The translations under genes were made by a program, and so were the position numbers. A model generated the notes under the pieces. The model was given only the letters and a program-made list of their open reading frames with translations. It had not been told where the DNA came from and searched no databases. This document shows positions 11,692-23,699 of a stretch of DNA of 64,000 nucleotides, one piece after another. Origin of the DNA: Marisa cornuarietis (taxonomy: Eukaryota > Mollusca > Gastropoda > Architaenioglossa > Ampullariidae); assembly GCA_004794655.1 (NCBI GenBank), contig SMMW01000003.1:18184501-18248500 (forward strand). The letters run 5' to 3'. Every line of letters starts with the position of its first letter. Position 1 is the first letter of the stretch.

Positions 11692-11896
11692 CGACACTGT
11701 ATGCCAGTTGCCGTCGTCCAGCCGGGACTCGAAGGGGATGAGGACGTCGGCCGCCACTGTGGGGCACTGGATCTTGTAGTACAACGACCCGCTCATCAGA
11801 CGCATGGCAATCAGCTCCTTCCTGTTCTCCCGAGACCGCCCGTAAAACAGGATGCCGTTAGCTCCCGTAGTCTTGAAGTCAAATCGGATTTGAAAT
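11692..11896 (-). CDS. Laminin G domain protein, exon B (LamG core)
   Basis: This exon of 205 bases has acceptor ATTGCAG before 11896 and donor TCG|GTGAGT after 11692. Its first base completes the AAA codon split at the end of exon A, leaving 68 full codons and phase 0. The translation runs FQIRFDFKTTGANGILFYG, then ELIAMRLMSGSLYYKIQC, then SRLDDGNWHTVS. These are the hallmark LamG blocks: F.F.T...G.L.Y, then the A..L..G.L.Y strand, then LDDG.WH.V. LamG modules bind glycans, dystroglycan or other proteins outside the cell and occur in laminin alpha chains, agrin, perlecan, neurexins and Slit. The sequence around it reads most like a laminin-alpha-type LG module, but the parent protein cannot be named from one domain. 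Confidence 0.88.
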
Positions 11897-12237
11897 CTGC
11901 AATAGGGTTCAATGAGTCAGCTATTTTCTCTGTACTCCAAGCCCAACCATTACTGTTTTAATTATTTTTTCTTTCGCTTGTCTACGAGAATCATCACAAA
12001 AAATGTCTGGTTTCTATGCCAGAATCAGGGTATGACATGAATGTCTTGATGCGACTGATAGTAAGGGTGGACGACAAACGTACAATAAACCATACAAGAC
12101 TAGTGATGTTCTTGTTCATAACATCATATCGACGTGAAATGTATTCAACTTCACTTTCACAACAGATTGGACGGAAAAGACAGATAGCTGAGAGGTTGTC
12201 CCCCTAAAGAGGCTGAAACCAAAGATGACGAACTTAC

Positions 12238-12341
12238 TTTTTGGAGGCGATGTCGTCGAGTGCCAGCACTAGCTCCGTGTGGGACCGCTCCACCGGCTCG
12301 ATGCGCACACCCTGATCCGACAGAATCTCGATCTCCGAATC
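12238..12341 (-). CDS. Laminin G domain protein, exon A (start of the LamG domain)
   Basis: This exon of 104 bases follows the acceptor CTGTTGCAG and ends AAAAA|GTAAGTT. It enters in phase 0 and leaves in phase 2, which exon B repairs exactly. The translation starts DSEIEILSDQGVRIEP and ends VLALDDIASKK, the first beta strands leading into the FxF.T block of exon B. The three exons (12341-12238, 11896-11692, 11080-10931) join into 153 uninterrupted codons. That makes this the best-supported multi-exon structure in the window. Phase 0 at its start is compatible with a direct junction to the signal-peptide exon at 22948-22841. Confidence 0.82.
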
Positions 12342-14918
12342 CTGCAACAGTCGACAAAAAGCCCCCACACTTAAGCAGAGTGTCGAATATGTTGTCTGAT
12401 CGTCTGTCGGACACACCGTCGGATCACGGACTTGTATTATTGTATTACTTAAAGGTAAATTAAGTTAAAAAAGGTAAAGGTTACTTATACACGTCCGTGG
12501 TCGGATGGACTGTCGGGATATGTTACCTGACTTGTCTGTCCGACATTACGTGCCAGGTAGACATGCCTACCTTATTGTCCATCAGACTACGTCTCATACA
12601 GTCCAACAAATAGTTGGAGGGTCGTACAATGAGAATCTAGGAAGTGTTGACCGATAAGAGGAAGGGGGTTGTTGTAAAAAGGTTAAGAAGCTCGACAAAA
12701 ACAAGCGCGAAAATGAAGGTTTCTTTCAGACCAGATCAGACCCTTGCAGCCAGAAAACAAGACACTGACTAGAAAAGGTGTTTCTACATCTGCAACATCC
12801 CGATATTATCGTCTGCTTCCCTTATAACTACTGGCACATAACCAGTAACACTGAAGGTACGGACGTAAATTTGCTACATACATATACATTCCCCCACCCC
12901 CGGCATTACTCCACAGTGTACCTTTTCTAACACACATTGCAAATGTATTTATGATTTTTTCTTCTCAATGGCCTGAGGGTTGAAATCCGCCAAACTAGCC
13001 ACTTGACACTTAGCTGATGTGAGAAGCGAGGAAGTTAAGGATTATGATTGATCTGGAGAATGAGGCAGGATAAGGAGGTAAGCTGGTAAAATGAATTAGG
13101 AGATGAATAAATCAACATGACAGAAAGGACAGACCGAGTTTTCCATGTTACAGGCCAGTCCAAGCCAGACGAGTGTTGTGGATTTCTTACTACGATAGGC
13201 CTCGTGTTCTGCTCCGCTTGAACAGCCTCTGTGTGTGTGTGTGGGGGGGGGGGAACTGTTTAGGTGTGCTTCTATTACACCATATCATGGCAGTTCTAAA
13301 AGCTGTGGAACCTTGCCAGGTCTCTCTTATTTTACTGGGTAGATGTTTGCAAGGGTTGTATACCAGACTAGTTGTCTATGACACACACTATTACCAAGTC
13401 TCTCTCTCTCTCACCTCCCCCACACACACACTACATTCACTAGAAACACACAGGTACTGACCCCCAAGTATGAATACGTCGATAAAAAGCACCTAGGGAC
13501 AAATACAAAACATTATTTGTGCAATATTATCACATTACTGAATAATTTCTTATTTGCTCTCCAAATCCAGTTCCTTGTCACAACCCTCTTTTTCTTCGCT
13601 CTACTGCGGTCGGCGGGAAATTCTGTTTTCTGTTCAGCGGTGGACCATAGTATGTAGGGAGTCAGCCATGTGAGACGTCGTCAGCTTAGCGACTCCTCAA
13701 CCAGCGAGAGAAGTGGCTGAAGTTATGAGCCCGAGCAGCTTTAGGAAAATCTCTTCACAATAAATGGTAATTTATATGATTCTAAATAACTTTATTGTAC
13801 AAACACTTTTTCTAAATAATCAATTCACTCGAGTATTTATCTAAACTATGTGTGTCACTTTTTCAGCCCTATTAAATTCCACAAAAAAAAAGTTTCCGGT
13901 CGCACTGGATTACAGGAGGTGAGGACAAGATTTACCTACACAATCGAGGGCTGGATGTTTCTTAATTTTTTTTTCACGTGTTTAATAATAATGATGGTCT
14001 TAAGGTAGGGGAAAACGGGAGGAAGGTGGGGGTCAGGGAAGTAAATGTCAGAAGTCACCCTTCAGCAGATAAATGGACCATTGATGCGATATGTAGAAGC
14101 ACACGACACTTAAACAGCCCATCGGTAAGAATATTCTAGAACGTGTTGAGCTCTATATATATATATATACACTTTGTTTACGGTATCAGACGGGTACGGA
14201 TGTCTCAATTCGCCAATAAAATGATACCGGAAACAAATCTGTTTTCAAACTTGTCAATGTATCTTGTGTCAAACCGTCACCCACCTGAAACCGTCTGATC
14301 AACAGGATTTTTGAATCTGCGCCATGCAATCTGCTAGAGCGGAACTCACGCGATGTGTGAAGGGTCCATCAGACCAAGTGGTTACAGCGTCCGAACGGAA
14401 AGGCGCGCCGGATTTTCTGAACAGGTATCAAATCTAATCCACTATTTTTTTTTAATGTTCTACCAAGTGTTCTCTAAATAAGAGGAACATGTACAGCACA
14501 GGGAGGTGTCTTGACTAGCACAGCATTCACGCCATCGACTGTCTAGGGACCAGACCCATGGACTGGAGGTACTCCGCGGCTCTCTTACCTCCAGTGTAGC
14601 TACAGCACTATGGGACACTACAGAACTGTTAGTAATAGCTGCGGACTAGATGCCAAGAGGTGACAGCGAAGTTATCTGTCTCGAGCATCTGGAGGTAGAC
14701 CACCACGCTTTTGTTTCCGGCCCCTTGCTACTGCGAGACACCGTAAGTCGGACGCAACCCCTGAGACAGCGCTACCTCCAGTATGTTGCTACAGCCCCAG
14801 CCTCGCAACTCTGGGGACAAACTGCAGCGAGATATTGAAGACCACGCCCTGGGAACGATTTTCATTTCATCGCTCACATCCACCCCGTAATGTACACCTA
14901 CACACATCACTCAGGGGA

Positions 14919-14920
<2 letters not shown>

Positions 14921-14972
<52 letters not shown>

Positions 14973-14973
14973 C
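14921..14973. repeat. Compound microsatellite (TC)n(AC)n
   Basis: About 15 TC repeats are followed directly by about 11 AC repeats. Short open frames across it are composition artefacts. Confidence 0.95.
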
Positions 14974-15292
14974 CCACGTGCGCGATCATCAAAGCCATGT
15001 TCTACAATTTTATCTGTTATTACGTGTTGAGGGTGGGGGAGAGAGGCAAAGAAAACTGTCCTTAAAAACACAAGTAACTCTGCTTACAACATTTGCCTGT
15101 TTTGACAGTTTAAAGCTGTTAGTACAGAGCATACTGTTTGACCACACTACTTCACAATACCAGTGATGTTATAAACATAGCTGTCTCGTGTCAGTTTTTA
15201 AATAATTCCCAATAGAATATTTTGCATATTTTAAAATGGTGAAATATTGTAGGGAGTCGCCTATTAGACTAAAAAAGCACCAGTTGTTTTTA

Positions 15293-15352
15293 AAATCTGC
15301 TTTTCTAGAGTGCGTATGTGTGTGCACGAGTTTGAGTGTTGTGAACTTTAAA
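15293..15352. repeat. Short dispersed repeat, copy 1
   Basis: The segment from TCTGCTTTTCTAG to TTTGAGTGTTGTGAACTTTA closely matches the segment at 17222-17288 in the same orientation. In the reverse frame the shared part reads LKFTTLK followed by a His/Thr-rich run and RKA. It looks like a fragment of an interspersed element. Confidence 0.7.
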
Positions 15353-15640
15353 AAAAAAAGCTGTGACTTAGAAACCATTGAACAGTACAGGAAAGCATCG
15401 ATCGTGATTTAACAAAGTTAAATTGTGAGGTGTTATGAATTGTATGTGGCAGGCAACAACTTCGGAAAATCTAGCAAGATTTCTTTAAATATATATTTTT
15501 GTAGAGGAAACCGTGTCTTGAGTTTTATGGAAATAACATTCACCACGCTGAGGTAAATAAATTATGACTTAGATACATCTGACCTTCTGCTACAGGTATC
15601 GCCAGCTCCTGTACCATGCGAACCATATGAAAGCGTGTAT

Positions 15641-15733
15641 GAGTGAGTGAGTGAGTGAGTGAGTGAGTGAGTGAGTGAGTGAGTGAGTGAGTGAGTGAGT
15701 GAGTGAGTGAGTGAGTGAGTGAGTGAGTGAGTG
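15641..15733. repeat. (GAGT)n tetranucleotide microsatellite, about 23 copies
   Basis: Perfect GAGT repeats run through the whole stretch. The Leu-Thr-His-Ser open frame on the other strand is a by-product. Confidence 0.97.
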
Positions 15734-16203
15734 CCTCAGAATTTTGAACGCAATCTTGAGCAGCCCACGACGGCACACAATGTTTCTGGTCAGACGACAT
15801 CATTTCTTCCGGGAATAAAAACACGAAACACTTCCTAACAACCTCGTCACCAACCATGGTGCGGTACTGTTCTATTCACGGCATTATGAACAATGAAAAA
15901 TGTTTAGTTGCTGACAAAACAAATCGACAGATGTTTTAATAATTGTGTCACTGTACATTCAAGTACTTCTCATCGAACTCTGACCCCCTGTGAGGGGAAA
16001 CAACCGGCGCGCGACCCCCAGTGGTGCTTGCCCCTTGCCCCTTGGACGATCGAGGAACATGGTTTTTTTTTTGTTTTTTTTGGTGGCTACCCGACCTCGA
16101 ATGCCCTTATAGTCGAGATCGAGTGTGAAGAATGTTCATTAATATTGAATGCTGTGTCATAGCTCGCTTACATCCCGCAGGTCGACTCCACACGGGTACA
16201 TAT

Positions 16204-17205
16204 GAGTACAGCACTGTGTGGGGTGTACGCACTGAGTGGAGTACAGCACTGTGTGGGGTGTACGCACTGAGTGGAGTACAGCACTGTGTGGGGTGTACGC
16301 ACTGAGTGGAGTACAGCACTGTGTGGGGTGTACGTACCTAGTGGAGTACAGCACTGTGTGTGGTGTACGTACCTAGTGGAGTACAGCACTGTGTGGGGTG
16401 TACGCACTGAGTGGAGTACAGCACTGTGTGGGGTGTACGCACTGAGTGGAGTACAGCACTGTGTGGGGTGTACGCACTGAGTGGAGTACAGCACTGTGTG
16501 GGGTGTACGTACCTAGTGGAGTACAGCACTGTGTGTGGTGTACGTACCTAGTGGAGTACAGCACTGTGTGTGGTGTACGTACTGAGTGGAGTACAGCACT
16601 GTGTGGGGTGTACGTACTGAGTGGAGTACAGCACTGTGTGGGGTGTACGTACCTAGTGGAGTACAGCACTGTGTGGGGTGTACGTACCTAGTGGAGTACA
16701 GCACTGTGTGGGGTGTACGTACTGAGTGGAGTACAGCACTGTGTGGGGTGTACGTACTGAGTGGAGTACAGCACTGTGTGGGGTGTACGTACCTAGTGGA
16801 GTACAGCACTGTGTGGGGTGTACGTACTGAGTGGAGTACAGCACTGTGTGGGGTGTACGTACTGAGTGGAGTACAGCACTGTGTGGGGTGTACGTACCTA
16901 GTGGAGTACAGCACTGTGTGGGGTGTACGTACCTAGTGGAGTACAGCACTGTGTGGGGTGTACGTACTGAGTGGAGTACAGCACTGTGTGTGGTGTACGT
17001 ACTGAGTGGAGTACAGCACTGTGTGGGGTGTACGTACTGAGTGGAGTACAGCACTGTGTGGGGTGTACGTACCTAGTGGAGTACAGCACTGTGTGGGGTG
17101 TACGTACCTAGTGGAGTACAGCACTGTGTGGGGTGTACGTACTGAGTGGAGTACAGCACTGTGTGGGGTGTACGTACCGAGTGGAGTACAGCACTGTGTG
17201 GGGTG
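16204..17205. repeat. 35-bp minisatellite, about 28-29 copies
   Basis: The unit starts GAGTACAGCACTGTGTGGGG and continues TGTACGTACCTAGTG (35 bp). Three main variants differ at the end (GTACGCACTGA, GTACGTACTGA, GTACGTACCTA) and one has TGTGTGTGG for TGTGTGGGG. Units 1-5 and 6-10 share the same variant order, a 175-bp higher-order duplication. All open frames over it, on both strands, are repeat artefacts. Confidence 0.97.
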
Positions 17206-17221
17206 CAATGGGTGTGAGTCA

Positions 17222-17288
17222 TACTCTGCTTTCCTGGTGTGTGGGTATGTGTGTGCGCGAGCGTGTTTGAGTGTTGTGAACTTTAAAG
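17222..17288. repeat. Short dispersed repeat, copy 2
   Basis: This matches 15293-15352 (CTCTGCTTTCCTGGTG to TTTGAGTGTTGTGAACTTTA) and lies immediately after the end of the 35-bp array. Confidence 0.7.
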
Positions 17289-20200
17289 ACATTATAAACA
17301 TCATCGTAAGCAGAAATTATTGCTCACACGAGAGACCTGGATACATCAAAACTGTGTCTAAGGCCAAACTGGTCCACTTCTCTACAGGCCCATATATCTA
17401 AAACCTCGCTATGAAAGCAGAGGATGGTCTGTCTGACAGTACCTGTATGTCCAGTCTAGGTGGACTATACCACTATCGTCTTCTCCATGTAGATTAGAAT
17501 GGCACCCGGGCTTTTACGTGTAGAAAAGACTGGCCTATGCACGGTTAACACACTAATACAGTTAAAGATATTTTGTTACCACTGAGGACAAAAAAGTTAA
17601 ACATAAACAAAAACACACGGAGTGGACAGGAATATATCAAGTATTTTTTTAAATAATACAGTACGTTGTGGAAATATTTCGACTACAGCATCAGTAGTGC
17701 TTTTTCAACGATCAACACACATTCTAAAAAAAAGGTAAAAAAAAAATATCCTTGGCTTAAAATGCATAATGACAGTTTTTGAAAACGAGTTACAAGAAGT
17801 GTGTGTGTGTGTGTGTGCGTGCGTGCGTGCAATGGAAAGTGACCGGAGGGTTGAGTGCCGATGTACACAAGAGAGACAGAGGAGGAGTCTTTAAAGTTAG
17901 TTAAAGCCAGTCTTTGGAACTGCTGTGCCAGGTATGGCGGTTACTAATATTAAAGTATTAATTAATGTTGATAAACACGCCACACAACCCAACACGATAA
18001 TTAACTAAACTGCTTTGTCAGCGATTTTCATTCATTCTTCTCTCGTCCGGTCTCGCATTTCTTGACCTCAGGCAAGTCCTAATCCTATTTGAGATTCTGA
18101 GCCCGTGCATCACACTTCAGATCTTGTATGAGAGGCGACAGTCACTCACTCAGTTGAACCTACTTAGACAGGTGTCAGTCAATAACTCCTTGATCCGTGT
18201 CGACCCCACCTTCCTTGCTTCACCCACCTCTCTCAACTGACACACGCACGCACGCACGCACGCATTAACGTACGCCTCTGCTTGTCCTGCACCTAGGACA
18301 CGCAAACTCGAGGTTTTTGTTTAACACGGACCACAGCCTGTGTAGGTAGACTATGGGGTAGACACCACAGCACCACAGGTAGAGGACGTGGCCCAGCTGG
18401 GCTGTCAGCTGAGCGCTGGCAGGTAAACTGGTGATTTATGACCTGGGTGAGTCACGGCCTCACGGGTATATCGGTACTCGACCGACAAGGGCAGCCAGTC
18501 AGCGGGACACATTCACTCAATATAAATATGATCACTCAATTTCTCTCTGACCGCTGATTGATTGACTGATTTTGCACTGCTCACCTGTCCCAATACCCGA
18601 GTACGAAACTTAAATAATATTCCTGTTTGCTGCCACAGTTTGTAACAGTTGTAATGTGTCTTGCTGTCAGTGTCAGTAAATATTCCTACGTTTGTCACAG
18701 TCGTAATTTGTCTTGCTGTCAGTGTCTTGCACGTCACCTTTCTGTTGGACATTTAGCTACATCGTGTCGTTATGCTCTGAGCAAATAAAAAAAACAAACA
18801 ACAACAACAATTCTATTGGACTCTACCCCAGATGAGGTCCCATTTTCCGGCGCTCTTCCCCAGATGAGGTCCCATTTAGCTGATGGATGTGATGCTGGTT
18901 CTCACCACATTAGACTCAGTGAACTCGCTGGCTACTAGACGTAGAACCTTCATAATACTACTACGGGCTCCTTACGTCCTCGTCTGCTTGTCTCCTCGGG
19001 TGCAGCGCAGTGGTCACGTGTCTGAACTTTCCCGCCAGTGCCCTGACTACACAGTCGGTGCTCACACCATCACCTCAGTGCCCAAGAGGAGGGAGAAAAA
19101 AAGCCAACCGAAGCTCAACACTCCGCGCATATTTGCAGTCTGACTCACAAGCACGCACGCACGCACGCACGCACGCACACAAATCTGCTATGCTAATCTA
19201 GGGGCTAAGCGCATGTAAGGCGGTTGTATTTCAGTGTTTGTGAAGGAGGCACGTGTCTCCAGGTGTAGTCAGTGGCGCCACAGCTCGCGGGTGGACAGGG
19301 CGGGACGGCGGCCATGGTCGCAGAACAGACAGCGCGGTGACGTTACGAGACGGAAGACGAGGACAAGCATGACGACTACGTCGCCTGTAGAAAATGTGAG
19401 TCGACTGTTCGTCGTCACGTAGCCAGTGGGAAATCAAACTCGAAAGTAGAGATCACGTGGCGGTGGAACATCAGGCCTGTGAAGATTGAGGACAGGTCCC
19501 CCCCATAAGCTGTCTAGGGGCAAGTGGTGAGAGAAGCGATGATAACAAATAGTGAGAAGAGAACGGCGACAAGTGACCCGGGTTTGATGGAAGAGCACAG
19601 CAGAGCTCGCACGAAAACGTCAGCTATAAAAAAAAATAATAAATTAACCTACCAAATTCAACCAAAACGTGCGGGACAACCTGCGACACAACAGGGAAAG
19701 ATGTTCGTTTTGAAAGGCAAATGACCACAAATTCACACAAAGATATATATTGGTACCTTCAGAACTAAACAAAGGGTATTGCCCACAAACCATCAGTAAA
19801 AATTGTTCTCATAAACTGTCGTTTTTGACTGTCAGAATATATGGAGGTGATCGAGGAATCTTGTCAATATGACAGCCACGTCTACCGAAAAGCAAGCCGC
19901 TGCGCTACAATGACCACGTCTGCATCCGGTTCCAAGGGCTGTGTTTTCTTGGTCGGTTGATGATTTGGTCACCGAGGATCGCTCCCCTCACATCCTCAAA
20001 ATCAGGATCGAATGCGGAACAGCACGTTAAGTCCACACAACCACTCTTCCCTCACTGGCATTTGTCCTAGCTCAACACTGACGCCGCCGCCTGACATCTA
20101 CACTGGCCGACAGGTGCGATGGGGGGGGGGTGACAGCGCGGGACACCGAGAACTTTACTCTACCCCCACCCACACTCACAAACACATACTCTCACCTAAC

Positions 20201-22070
20201 CCGTCGCACGTGACGTACCGTGGCGCCCAGCGTCCCATCCCCTACCCCCCCTTCTCCCGTAGCGTTGGACTATTTGCTCCGCGTTCGGTCCCCGCCGGCG
20301 TGCTGATAACAAGCCATCAAACTCACGTCGTCACTAGGCCTGCTTTCATCCTCCACTACCTCCTCCCCTAACAGGTGTCTGCAGCGGTGCAACAAAGACC
20401 TGCCTTCGCGCTACCTCACGTCACTACACCAAACAGCAGGCACCCCACCTCTCGGAGCGGGTGGAGGTGCGAACCCAGGCGGCAAGACTCAGTGGCCAGG
20501 AGAGGGTTAACGTGCTGAAGACCGATCTGCCCATGACCCACAAACAAATGTCCCAGACTATCGCGTTGAGGGTGAAGGAGGGAGGGGTGCAGGCACATGC
20601 AAGGTTGCGAATGAACCACAAACCGTTTTATTCTGAAAGTAGCGGGTTTGCTGCGTGCACCTCAAAGCGACTGATAATAATACACGATGTATTCACCTGA
20701 CCTCAAAGCGACTGATGATAGTGAATTCTCCTGACCTCGTCTCCTGAACTGTACGCGTGCCGGGCAGCAGCCACTACGTGACGTACTCCCTTGCCAACCC
20801 ACGTGCTTCACGCACCCACCCCCCTCTACACCTTCCCCAGTCTTTCTATCAACTCTACGCCATGCTTTCAATATCTCCAGGGTACTTGTGTTTCCGTGTG
20901 GACTGATGCATTAACCTCCTCGCTGTCGGCTAAGGTGCCTTGCTTGGTGAAAACTGTTTTAATGACAATAACTGTTTTTTAAGCGAATTTTTTGTGATAT
21001 TCGTAAATTCCAGGTAATTTCAAGATATACTTAACACCTGAATTGCTGAATCATTTTGTATCGTTTTGATGTACATTACTAGGATCCTCACATGATACAA
21101 CGGGATGTAAGTCTCTTGTAATGATTCTTTAGAATCTTTGGCGATGTTTTGTACACGATTCTCACTTTTTCATCACTAATACGGACACCAGTACCCTGTT
21201 CTCTAAGCATGGATTCCATTAAAATGAACGAGCTTGGTATATTTCAGGTTGTACGAAGAGCCGACATCAGAGACCCTACGGAAGCAATGAAGAAGAAGAA
21301 GAAGAAAGTGGTACCACGGACATGTGGCAGACGTATGCACGCAACCCTTCCCCCTCTCCATCTTTCTCTTGTTTAGGTTTCTGTCTGTCGCTCGCAGTCA
21401 CTGACATGCGGAACCACGTGGACTGACGGCAGGAATGAGAAAGATGTTCAATCTCCCGACATGCAATGCGGCGGAACAAGGGGGCTGTCTTCCACGAGTA
21501 TTCGCGTTCACTTCTTCGACACCGAGGTGGTCCGGTCTTTTATGGTCCGGGTCAGAGTTCAATGTAACACGCGGAGTTTTTCTTCCAGGACTTAACGCGA
21601 GTACTCGCAGGCTGGTGAAGCCATGTCGCTGTTGTCGAAAGGAAGCTACCACCACCAACACCACCCACCCACCCCTAAACAGATCTCAAACCCTTTACTT
21701 GAGCATCCACCTTGTAAATCAGTGAAACAAATACAACACTGATATTAACTGATCTAAGCAATTGAAAACTTGGAAGATGACTACAGGTAAAATCCACATT
21801 AGATAAGGAAGCCAGGTACAGGTGAGAAATAACATGTCACATTAAGCAGAGAAGATATGGCGGTAAAATGGCAGATGAATAGCGAACTGTCCCTGCTCCT
21901 CATACTTTAAAAACAACAAACAAAAACAACCAAACAAACGTTTCATCACCTGCAGCATAAAGAATAAGTTGTTGGAAGCAGGGAATTGTTATAAATGAAA
22001 TAAAATCGATAACGGTTTTTTTTCTTCGCCTCCTCCCTAGGTGAGAGGAAAGCGGGGGGGGGGACGGGGG

Positions 22071-22205
22071 AATCGTTGTACGACGAGCCAGCAACTAAAG
22101 CGACCAGCCCTGTAAACAGGTGGCACATGCAGAGAAAGAACATTGTGTCCGAGATGAGATCTGAACCCAGGACAACCAGTCTTGCTATGTATGGGTGGCA
22201 GGTAC
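22071..22205 (-). mobile_element. tRNA-derived SINE, copy B (- strand, 5'-truncated)
   Basis: Read on the - strand, the copy has GGGTTCAGATCTC (complement of 22156-22168), a good RNA polymerase III B box. It is followed by TGTTCTTTCTCTGCATGTG and CTGTTTACAGGGCTG, then AGTTGCTGGCTCGTCG toward 22071. The same order is present in copy A at 31947-32123. The A-box head is missing or decayed here. Confidence 0.8.
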
Positions 22206-22840
22206 ATATGCGAGGAAGTTAGCGCGGGCGAGAGAGAGAGACAGAGGATGAACGCCCTGTAGGATGTGCGTGGGCCTCTTTGTGTGAACGTGTGTGCGCG
22301 TGAGCTCGGCATGCGTGTGTATGGCTTCCAGTGCTTATGCGTGCTCTTACACCTGACTGGCTTTTGACAAGTTTCCCTAGCCACGGCTGCGGGCCGTAAT
22401 CTATTAAAACTGTGGGCACAACTACACTTGTATCGATTCACATCTAAAACATACAGATACCTTTATACATATTTATACACACGCATTCAGAACATATATT
22501 TATACATATTTATACGCAGGTACCAAAACATACACGTACATTTATACATAATTACTTATTTACAGACACGTGTCTGCACCCACTAAACAAAAGACACGGA
22601 CAGAGAAAGAGAGAGAAGCGGGATGGGTGTGTAGAGGAAGGTACAGAGGGAGGGAGGGAAAGAGATAGGATAGCGGAAGAATGACTCGGAGGTACACAAG
22701 CAGCAATTAACAAGAAAAACAAATCTACGCATGGACTGATGATATCATCATTAAGCAGCAGGTGTCGCCAGGTACATCTGGAGAACATGTCAACGAGAAG
22801 AAATTACAGGCAACGAGGGGTAAGCAGACGACAGCCTCAC

Positions 22841-22948
22841 CTTGCATATTCTCCTGATCTGCCTGGTATCGGCTGTTTGCAGCCAGTCACCAAGGAGCGC
22901 AACGACCATGACTGTACACAGCTGCTCCCGCATCTGTCGGAGCTTCAT
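22841..22948 (-). CDS. Putative first coding exon with signal peptide (LamG gene)
   Basis: On the - strand an ATG at 22948 opens a 36-codon frame ending at a good donor (TGCAAG|GTGAGG). The peptide begins MKLRQMREQLC, has a hydrophobic core TVMVVALLGDWL and a plausible cleavage site after LQTA. This is the layout of a secretory signal peptide, as needed for an extracellular LamG protein. The same frame is open upstream to a TAA before position 23040, with no earlier ATG, so this ATG is the natural start. The exon ends in phase 0, matching exon A. The join over 10 kb is inference, and a plus-strand frame over the same bases lacks an ATG. Confidence 0.45.
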
Positions 22949-23618
22949 CTTCAGTCCACAGGTGCGCGGAGGTTTATCTTCAGTCTTACAGGTGCGCGGA
23001 GGTTTCCGTGGAGGGTGCGTGAAGAGCGAAGTTGTTCTTGACCTTTATGGCGTTAAAGCTACGCAGCGCTATGCTCGTCCTTCCACTGCCCCTTTGCAAA
23101 CGTGGAAAATGTCACCTGTCAAACCTGACTCCTTTTCTAGCAAAGAAGGAAGCCTTGACCTGCAGGAAGACCTCCTCAGAAAAAAATAATACTTTGTACA
23201 ATGTGTTAGTCGACTGGCGGCGTCGATTTGTCTTCAAACGATTTGTTCAGTTTTTTTTTTAGTCACCGCCGCCGAATCTTCCGACTGGAAACTTTGCTCG
23301 GGAAACACTTCTCAGAAAATCTTTCCTCAAAATGCCGTAGACCAGTTCCAGTTTGCACCTTTCACTCAAAATACTGTCTTTCCACTCGCGCGATTTGTAA
23401 ACAGGTGTGAAGGAGGATGAGAATTGGGGTGCTGCGCGCAAAAGGGTTAACGATGACGCTTTTTTTTTTTCTTTCTCAATCTCCCGCGGTCGCGAAGTCC
23501 TGAGCGTGGCAAAGGTGTAGTGAAGTTGTAGACGATATATTGTGGAAACTTATCAGCTGTCGTTTTGTGTCTGCACCGAGGCGAAAGGTGTCCCTCTCGT
23601 TTTGAATCCGACGCGCAC
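22949..23618 (-). other. Putative 5' UTR/promoter-proximal region
   Basis: No recognised coding sequence. Just upstream of the ATG, an imperfect ~28-bp direct duplication (core CCGCGCACCTGT, both copies within 22960-23010) is present. Confidence 0.35.
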
Positions 23619-23627
23619 GTTATATAG
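23619..23627 (-). promoter_or_regulatory. Candidate TATA box in a CpG-rich patch
   Basis: On the - strand the sequence reads CTATATAACG, a good TATA element, inside a CpG-rich patch (about 23600-23680, with GACGCGC, GGACGCGCG and CGGACGCGCG). It lies about 670 bases upstream of the putative signal-peptide ATG. Promoter function and orientation are inferred only. Confidence 0.35.
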
Positions 23628-23699
23628 ACAGGACGCGCGAGCTCCGCACACAGCGGACGCGCGCCGGGCCGCATGCCAGGGTCCTATTCATAAATGAGT

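Larger units (their letters stand above)
12342..22840 (-). other. Inferred long intron 1 of the LamG gene
   Basis: If the exon at 22948-22841 joins exon A, this 10.5-kb stretch is one intron. I find no convincing exon in it. It contains (TC)n(AC)n at 14921-14973, (GAGT)n at 15641-15733, the 35-bp minisatellite at 16204-17205, (GT)n/(GC) repeats at 17802-17830, (CACG)n at 18243-18265 and 19150-19181, two short imperfect direct duplications near 18640-18730 and 18828-18878, and a SINE at 22071-22205. Missing exons inside it cannot be excluded. Confidence 0.4.

Noticed and set aside
16204..17205. Many overlapping open frames of 60-133 residues on both strands
   Set aside because: They all follow from the 35-bp minisatellite; the residues repeat with the unit and there is no start, splice or domain context.
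20012..20700. Pro/Ser-rich open frames in C-rich DNA
   Set aside because: Base composition explains them; there is no conserved domain or splice structure.
22842..23189. Plus-strand frame beginning HILLICLVSAVCSQS that looks like a signal peptide
   Set aside because: It has no ATG at its start. The opposite strand has an ATG, a hydrophobic core and a proper donor, so the - strand reading is preferred.
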